Of a stretch of 64,000 nucleotides of DNA, positions 56,650 to 64,000 are shown piece after piece. The notes below the pieces were generated by a model. That model searched no databases and had not been told where the DNA came from. It was given only the letters and a program-made list of their open reading frames with translations. This DNA is from Gentiana macrophylla (lineage: Eukaryota > Streptophyta > Magnoliopsida > Gentianales > Gentianaceae). How positions within the stretch are numbered: the first letter of the stretch is position 1; the number at the start of each line of letters is the position of its first letter. The stretch covers positions 1-64,000 of the forward strand of contig JAOBSW010000921.1 in NCBI GenBank assembly GCA_026214975.1, read 5' to 3'. The position numbers were made by a program, and so were the translations under genes.

Positions 56650-57410
56650 TACTCCTAATTGGCTTTAATTTTTTTATTAATTCTTTAGTGGTTGGGACCC
56701 AATTTAGTTATCTCGATTCCCGACGAGGGCCGATCAACCGAGACAATTTCAAAAGGTAGGTACACCTACCGGTCGCGTCTCAAGCGACTCCCAGTGGTTG
56801 ACTAGTCAACTCTTTGACAATTCACATCTCTATGTGGTAGACAACTTCTTGTCTCTAAAATCCGACGGTCCTAACAAGGGCCAATCACCACAAGATTCTA
56901 GTCAAGTCATAACCTAATATTTGCGAGATATCATACGATCATTTCTTAATAATGACGATATACCCGAGGTAGGTCAACTCCCGACGAGGGCTGATTAGTT
57001 GGATCCGAACAAAGTCTATTCACCGTCTCTATAATATTGGAGACTAATTATCGACTTGATTTTTGTTATGGGAGTATTTTAATTAATTCTCTTAATTAAT
57101 ATTTAATTCACATAATTAATTTAATCACGATCTCATCTATACGTGCATATTTTTACGTTATCAACATAAAGTGAAACATAAACCATTCCGCGCACAAAAA
57201 TAACCGGTATGACGGACTTTTTCTAAGTGCGGTTTTGAATACATAATGACGAAACCGTAGGTCACAATCTAAGGGTAGCTGCAACCACCAATAGAATCTT
57301 TAACGCGTCATCTCCAATGGGATCTTTATTCGTCTTTCTTTGGTCTCCGTCTTCTGCTCCATTCTTGTTACATAAAATCTATCTAATAAATTTATACACC
57401 CGCCGCACAC

Positions 57411-57440
57411 GGGGGGTGGGGGTGGGGGTGGGGGGGAGGG
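57411..57440 (+). other. G-quadruplex-type G-run array
   Basis: Runs of 6, 5, 5 and 7 G separated by single T, then A and GGG. The plus strand satisfies the G3+N1-7 pattern with one-base loops. The corresponding place in F1 copy 1 does not have it. Confidence 0.7.
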
Positions 57441-58330
57441 CTAACGGGAATGGGATTAATACACAAAATAAACTAGGTCATGTTCTTCATAATGGCCTAG
57501 GACAATTTTGAAAAGCCGACAAAAATAAATCACACACATTTATCTTATTGGTCAAGTCAATAATCAATCGGGGTTCATATAATCATATTATATCTACACA
57601 TCATCTAATCCATACAATAATATTTTATGAAAAAAGACAAATTAAAATTTAACTACTTGTGTCTTATTTTATCAAATCAAATAATCAATTAACTTTTAAA
57701 TAATTAAATGATTTTAATCGGAAAAAAATTAACTATTAATTTTAAACAATTTTAATTTTAATTTTAATTTTAATAAATCAGAACTATTCAAATTTAAATC
57801 AAAATTAAAATTATGTCTCTTTGATTACTTTTCTTTTTGATTCCTAATCAAAATAGATGTCTTTGGTTTCCAAAATCAAAAGTCACCCATATGTTCCTTT
57901 TCCAAAATCAAATATTTTGAAAATGGACTAGGTCAGGGCCCATCCCAAAATGCCCTTCCCAAAATCAAATATTTTGGAAAGGGCCTCGTCTTATTCCAAA
58001 CAAAATTTGGAAATGCCTAGGTTAACTGTGGCTTCCCAAGTGTCCAAACTATTTGAACAATTGGTTAGCCACAATGCTTTAACTAGACAAAAGAGACATC
58101 AATGCACTATAAAAATTCACAAAACAAAAAAAGGAAAATCGGGGTCCACCGCAAATGCCCGGCTGACACCAGCAGCCCCAGGGCCGCTGTCTCCGGCGGC
58201 AGCGGGAGCCTCCGCTTCGGCCCAACCCCCCAAAACCCAACGCCGCCTTTTTTTTTCTTTTTGAGAATCTATATCTTGCATCTATTAATTACGCAATTTA
58301 GTTAGTGCTTATTGCTTAAGTTCGAAACTA

Positions 58331-58342
58331 TCTCCAATACCA
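58331..58342 (-). other. Primer binding site of minus-strand F1 element
   Basis: On the minus strand, one base after the LTR end CTAACA, it reads TGGTATTGGAGA, near the TGGTATCAGAGC Met-tRNA PBS. It identifies the LTR at 58344 as a 5' LTR. Confidence 0.6.
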
Positions 58343-58343
58343 C

Positions 58344-58692
58344 TGTTAGAAAATCAACTAGTTTAACGCAACAGAATTTAAAATTTGATTTCCGATCCTA
58401 ATATCGACTTCATTTAATACAATTAACACGTTAAGTTAGTAGACGTTGATTACCTCGCTTGATCTAAAAAATCGACGCTATGACCGTCTAGTGAGAGCAG
58501 TAGTGCGCACAGCCGTCCACATGTCCGGCCTTTATCAATATCCACACGAGCACCAAGCCGGAATCCTCCTTAGATAGCTACTAGAAAAATCCGGTTGCTA
58601 GACTGACTTTTTCTCTCTCTCAAAAACTCTCTAGAAGAAGCTCTCTATTTTTCATAAGAATTATGAACTCTTGGAATTGTGATGTACAAAAG
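58344..58692 (-). mobile_element. F1 5' LTR, last 349 bases
   Basis: The reverse complement matches the end of the F1 LTR and carries the same CTAACA end. It is cut at 58692, precisely where a full F1 3' LTR begins. The missing part must lie beyond 64000 if the neighbour inserted into this LTR. Confidence 0.8.
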
Positions 58693-60678
58693 TGTTAGGA
58701 AATCTACGCGGGAACGCAGCGGAATTCAAAAATTTATTTCCTATCGACCCAAGATCGACTTCGTTTAAGCAACAAACAAACAAGTAGTAGACGGTGGTTA
58801 CCTTGGTTGATCTATAAGATCGACGCTTTGACCGGCCCAGGAGAGTAGTTTCGAGATAGAGCCGCCCAAGTGTTCGGCCTCTACTGCTAGTCCACACGAA
58901 CGACCCGCGGAATCCCATCATGGATTGCTATTGGAAAACTCCGGTTGCTAGATCGGCCTTTTTCCCTCTCTCCAACTCTCAATATGATGTTTCTATATTT
59001 TACACAAGAACTATTTGTTCTTGGAATTGTGTTGTATTAAAAGAGCTTGACACCCACCTCTTATTTATAGTGTAGGTGGCGCCATCTTCTAGAGTGGAGG
59101 AGAAGAAAACATTTTCCCAATAAAATAAGGAAAATATATTTGATTGATTTATCTCATTTATTATAATATCTCATATTAAATAAATCTAGGATATTGTCAA
59201 TATCTCATATTGAATATTTCCAAGATATTGTCAATATCTAATATTGACTATATTTATCTTATTACCATAAATCTATTTTTCAAAATCTATTAATATCTAA
59301 TATTAATATTATGGTAATCTTATTAATTAAATTGCACAAACCAAATGTATCCAATACACAAAAAAACATGCGCCACTTTATGATCCAATTCACGTGTGTT
59401 ATACACACACAAATTTTGGACATATATATTTAATTAATAATATAATACTATGATTAATTAATTTGCAAAATCCATGTATATCATATATCATTAATTTCGA
59501 AAATCATATGTATCAATATACATATTTAATTAATCATCATAATTAATATCTTGTATTTAATTTATTCATAATAAATAAATACCACCATATTAATTTACCA
59601 CTATAACATTTATAGTCGTGAGATAAACTTTCCTTATTTGGTTATCATTTATAACCACATTTTAATCCGGCTAGATGTTCATATGTGTGTGACCCGATAG
59701 GCTTCGAATATGTTGGCCGTAGACACAAAGTGCAAATTACTTAAAATGCCCTTCATGCCTAACGATCACGGGATAGCGTCACAGCAACACACCGTGACCC
59801 CAATCATCGGAAGAGTCAAATGCAATGACTACTACCTTTCATGTGAAACAGATTACCGTGTAACTTACAATCCTATCATTGTAATAATATCCATACGGTC
59901 GTTAGTCGAGTGTCAAAACATCAACGACCGTATCTTATAATCCGGATATCAAGCTCTCTCGGAAGTAACTCATTTACTCCCACTTTGCAAAGATTCACGA
60001 GAGTAAGACATTCCTTATAAGAAGGCCATTTCGGATATTCGATCCCAATCATAGGATACGCGATTCCCGGACGACCAATCATGTATACTCCGTGATGCTT
60101 CAAGATCATACCCAATCACTACCGCATGATCGCCCCATGGCTGTGGGAAACCTCAATAGTGTCAAAGCATGACAATCCACACCGTGATGCCATGAAGACT
60201 CGGTCAAAAGGATAATTACACAACCGCCACACATAGTGTGACACTTATCTCGTGTAAGTGGGTCACCTAACGCACGCATTCTCTAATACACGCCCACGTC
60301 ATACCCAAGTGTCTCTACACTTCGATAGAGCGAGATCTATCCACCGCCCTAAAGACAGTAAGACATCTAATACGTGCTAGTCTGTTTATACTATCAATGT
60401 CCTGTTTAATAGTACATCAGCCTAGAGACATTTAAGTATCAAACTTATTAACGTGATTAGAGATCTCATCAACCAAAATCGCCTATCATGGTTTCTCTAT
60501 CACAGTTTAATACTAAGGACGTTATCATATAACAATTCATAATTGGTTCTTTAAAAGAACAGATATATGACAACATAAAAGCCATTTAATATATGTACAA
60601 ACATAAAGAAATAGTAGAAATGATCCGACCCGGTCGGATCCGGTCCAACCCGATTGGGTTTAGGACACTATTCCAACA
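58693..60678 (-). mobile_element. 3' LTR of F1 copy 2, minus strand (2.0 kb)
   Basis: On the minus strand it starts TGTTGGAATAGTG after the PPT and ends GATTTCCTAACA. It aligns with 4775-6474. TATA box at 59062-59069. It is about 290 bp longer than copy 1 because of sequence around 59330-59530 that is shortened or replaced by (TA)n in copy 1. ORFs inside such as 59710-59940 are not genes. Confidence 0.85.
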
Positions 60679-63600
60679 ATCTCCCACTTGGCCTAAAACC
60701 AATCACTAGCACACACACAAGACCAAGTTGAAACACAAGAATCTCATGCAATACTCGCAACCAGCCCTAGCCATAAACGGATCGCTATCCGTGGGGACTC
60801 AGACTATCTTCATATCATGTTCCATATGATCAAGTCAAAGGAACCGCCTCAACACACACATGAATCTCTGACGAGACCCTGGTCCTTGCTTCAAGCAATG
60901 AATCCACTTACTATATCAGCTATATAGAAGAGGTGGAAGAACCGTATAAGGTTCATGAATGAACCTTCTAGATCCATGTATCGCCTCCCGCCGCCTCTAA
61001 GGCACTCTTGTGTTTTGGCTAAGTTGTAGAGTTTACAATGACCCATCACGAGAACATTTCACTCAATTGTATCACTTGATCAAAGTGATCGCAAACCTGC
61101 ACAAGAGCTCCCACTCACCTTCATAAGGCTCTGGGATATACGCCTCAGATATCTACGTTTATTTATTTCCAAGTTTCAATAAACTAGAAACTTTCCTTAA
61201 CTTGTTTAAGGATATTCTCGACATTCACCAGATTTACTTTCATACTTGCTCATGACTATTCATGGACTATGAACATCCGGCATTACCTATAAGATGGTTC
61301 CTATCGCAGAGAGTGAAGGAAACCTTCCATAAGCATCATCTTTCACCTTGTCTTTAGGACCAACGTCCTAACATAGATAGATCTCGCGATCTATGCTAAA
61401 CTTCTTTTAGCATCACATATATATAGTAAACTATAATCTAACAAAGATAAAATCTATCGCTATAGATTCTCATTTCTAAAAATAAGAACTGCTAATCCAA
61501 GTGCTTTCGTAAAGATCTTGAATTACCAAACATTAATTGACTGTGACATGGGGTATTAACTCCCGAGAGAGATATATAATACCTTACTCAAAAATCGTAA
61601 CACACTCCCACTATCCAACTTGCACATTAGGCATATCCTTCTTTTGACTAAATCAAACTCCTTTGATTATCAAACAAAGAAATTGTCTGGAGAAACTTGT
61701 TTGAGTCCATAAATGGATCTCGTGGGCTTACATATCATGTTATTGTCTATGAACATCGAGCTGTCTGCCCAACGTCTTCAACACTATCATATAGTCGTGA
61801 TACAAAGTTATAACAAGCACAATCTAAATAGAACTAGGCTCAGCCTTACAGGGACATTCCCTCAAGGTAAGACAGACTAGGTTCATAACCTGGTTGTCAC
61901 TGATGGAATCTAATTCAGATATTATGGCTCCTGGCCATATCTCTCAATCTTGCCTTTTAAACATTCCTTCATGAGTCGTGAGATATTCATTCTTCAAGAT
62001 GAACGTACCTGCAGCCCTTTCAGGCTTGAGGTTATCTACAGACGTAAAGAACTTTTGTGTGCACTGAGCAGTGTTCTACACCTCATCGTTATGTGGCGTC
62101 TGCTCACGTTCCATTGGTCGAATGTATCTTTGTGGTTCTCAAACTCTTTTGAGATACGATTCACTCCCACTGTTTCTTTTGGAAGAAACACTTCCTTTAG
62201 AAGACAGCATGTTTGGAGACAAACATTTTGCTCCGCGGACAAGTAAATAATATCCAGCGTGCTAGCTAAGATATTCCACAAAGTTGCATATGTCGTACTA
62301 GGCTCCAAGCCTTTCTGACTTTGCCTATGACAACTTCAAATCATCGGTTAAGATAGATTCGACATTATCATCTTCCATATCTAATATGGAATTTATTCAA
62401 CCTTTATTCTTTGGAACTAGGTTAAGTATAAGGGCACTTACCCGAAACGGGTAAGGGATACATCGCATGGCTTGCGTCACACCTTTATCATATAAAGTGT
62501 TGTTTCCATTTTGGGAACACAATCCAATTGCGTATCCCAAAGATGGTATCCTTGAAGGAGAATCTTATTCCTTTTCGCACGACTTACTTGAAACACCCTT
62601 CGTGTATTAATTACTTCAATCCGATTGAATATTAATTCCTAAGTAGCTCGTCGACCTCATATTCGTATTTAGCTCGAGCTTTCTGGCTTTCCAATTGTCG
62701 TATTTCAATAAGTACACTTGACTATTTCTAACAATAGTTATAGAGATTAACAAACAATTATTTGTAGCATTAATTGTCATAAGCCAACAAACATCGGTAT
62801 GTTTAGGCTTTAGACAATTTTTCTAGATTTTACAACCTTTTCGAAAAAGGGTATTTTAGTCCTCTTTGGATAAGATACGTATTACCCACATGATTCATAA
62901 TCATATGGTTCAACATCATCAGAATGACGTTTAATTACACACTTCCCTCCCAGAGAGACTATGTCCAGAACAACCACAAATATTAAGGATAACAACCACA
63001 CAAATATTTAGTTGAGATCTTATCACATATATCAACTATATAGTGACATCAATCTAGTATGTTAGATTCAGTGACCTTCCAACTTTATCGGAATAACATT
63101 TATTCTTTACAATTGAATATGTCTCTCAAATCCTGACGGATAACTGAAAGTACGTTCTTCATAAGAACCGAACATAATAACATTTATTTAGTTCCTTTAT
63201 CGGTTTACTAGATCAGGAATATGGTAAGTATTACAACATTTGTTTCACCTTCCATATCTGTATTTAATCTTTCTAATTTAATCACACTCGTAATATATCA
63301 TATATCTAAGAGTCGACTTGAACTTAGATAGATTTATCTCAACGGACTTGCTTAGAATAGAGACTTCGATAAGCTCTCTATTTAAGCACATGCCCTAACT
63401 TTTCTTTCAATCCTTTAAGCACTTGAAAAATGTTCCTTATTGTAGTCTTCATAAGACTTAAGAAAGATCACAAGAGCCATGTCCTTAATTTCCTTTCATA
63501 AAGAAAATCTAAAGTTTATTAAATAGTTCATTTAACCTTTCGAATCGTATTCAAAACATTGACTATCTAATTAACCTTTAAGCAATGATAGAATTAAGTC

Positions 63601-64000
63601 GATACTTAAATCTTACAATTTTGAAAACAACCTTTCCAAAATTAGATGTGGTCATTCTTATTCAACGTTTGAATTAATTGTCATCGTATGACTGAATGAT
63701 CATCTTGGATCGTATCCAATATATGACTAATTCGTTGAAACTTATTTCAAATGATTTAATCATATCATGAGCTTCCGCTTTCTTTAATAATTAAAGTCTC
63801 GGAGCACTGCATCAATTATGTAATCTCCTTGTCTCTAACTACTATTACGGGATGGCTCATGTCATTGCTTATTTTAAAAGGATTAAAATTACTTAACCAT
63901 ATTTGAGAACGCTTTCAAAAGGTATGATCATAATTTGGTTTTACTAATCGAGAATTAAACATAAATATAAAGTTTGCTAAAACTACAACATAAAAATGAA
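60679..64000 (-). mobile_element. F1 copy 2 internal region, minus strand
   Basis: The PPT (minus strand GTGGGAGAT at 60679-60687) adjoins the LTR. The rest is the reverse complement of about 1450-4770. The RT segment corresponding to SIYGLKQ lies near 61690-61715. The integrase-end motif with VCLQTCCLLKEVFLPKET is in the open frame 62308-62036. The RNase H tail is near 60780-60850. All are broken by stops. The window ends inside the element. Confidence 0.8.
62036..62308 (-). pseudogene. Copia integrase C-terminal segment in F1 copy 2
   Basis: A 90-codon open stretch. Residues CLQTCCLLKEVFLPKETVGV overlap, in a neighbouring frame, FVSKH-type sequence, the same motif as at 3190-3310 in copy 1. 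No complete domain. Confidence 0.5.

Larger units (their letters stand above)
56652..58343 (-). mobile_element. Leader region of a minus-strand F1 element
   Basis: The reverse complement matches the F1 leader at about 1-1200: AT-rich block (57600-57840 against 100-400), GATCCCATTGG...AGATTGTGACC (57250-57330 against 690-740), TACGATC...ATGATATC block (56890-57000 against 1040-1140). It is non-coding. The element continues left across the pogo insertion toward the gag at 55511. Confidence 0.75.

Noticed and set aside
59710..59940. 76-codon plus-strand ORF
   Set aside because: It is inside an F1 LTR on the non-coding strand, and the copy at 5250-5420 does not keep the frame.
1..64000. Bacterial or phage origin, operons, riboswitches
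   Set aside because: Spliced plant genes, LTR retrotransposons, LINE poly(A) tail and MITEs show plant nuclear DNA.

Overview
This window is nuclear DNA of a flowering plant, most likely a eudicot. It is AT-rich, its two recognisable host-type genes have clear plant relatives, and nearly everything else is plant transposable-element sequence. The species cannot be named from the sequence. No rRNA, tRNA, CRISPR array or bacterial operon was seen. Most open reading frames are short pieces of broken transposon genes.

Layout. 1-6474: 3' half of a Copia retrotransposon (family F1, plus strand) with its 3' LTR. 6475-12070: decayed minus-strand Ty3/Gypsy element related to Athila. 12093-18130: pieces of Tat/Ogre-type Gypsy elements, with an 87-bp tandem repeat and a pair of inverted LTR-like arms. 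18222-21515: 3' LTR and pol end of a minus-strand Copia. 21516-37987: a 16.5-kb Athila-like Gypsy element with both LTRs, gag, pol and two extra 3' ORFs. 37988-39760: Copia RT/RNase H fragment. 40569-42037: Stowaway-like element enclosing a DSS1/SEM1-like gene. 42115-48288: a gene-poor stretch of small DNA transposons (fold-back MITE, CACTA end, hAT-like end, Tourist-like MITE) and a LINE 3' end. 49258-50936: a host BTB/POZ gene in three exons. 51241-55615: Copia gag pieces, a Copia 5' LTR and an F1 LTR fragment. 55616-56649: a pogo-like DNA transposon inserted at TA. 56652-64000: two minus-strand F1 copies, one abutting or nested in the other.

The retroelement parts follow the usual order of LTR, PBS, gag, protease, RT-RNase H, integrase, extra ORF, PPT, LTR. 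None looks autonomous as read. The host genes are the BTB/POZ gene, whose relatives are usually adaptors that recruit substrates to CUL3 ubiquitin ligases, and the DSS1-like ORF, whose family belongs to the proteasome lid and other complexes.

Three observations stand out. First, a 28-bp dyad with fixed spacing occurs upstream of the TATA box in the Athila LTR and again upstream of each of the two extra ORFs, as internal promoters might. Second, the DSS1-like gene lies exactly between Stowaway-type ends with TA target duplications. Third, differences between the two Athila LTRs, and frameshifts in the BTB gene, fall repeatedly at CTG/CAG sites and homopolymers. Some of the apparent gene decay may therefore be uncorrected long-read error.
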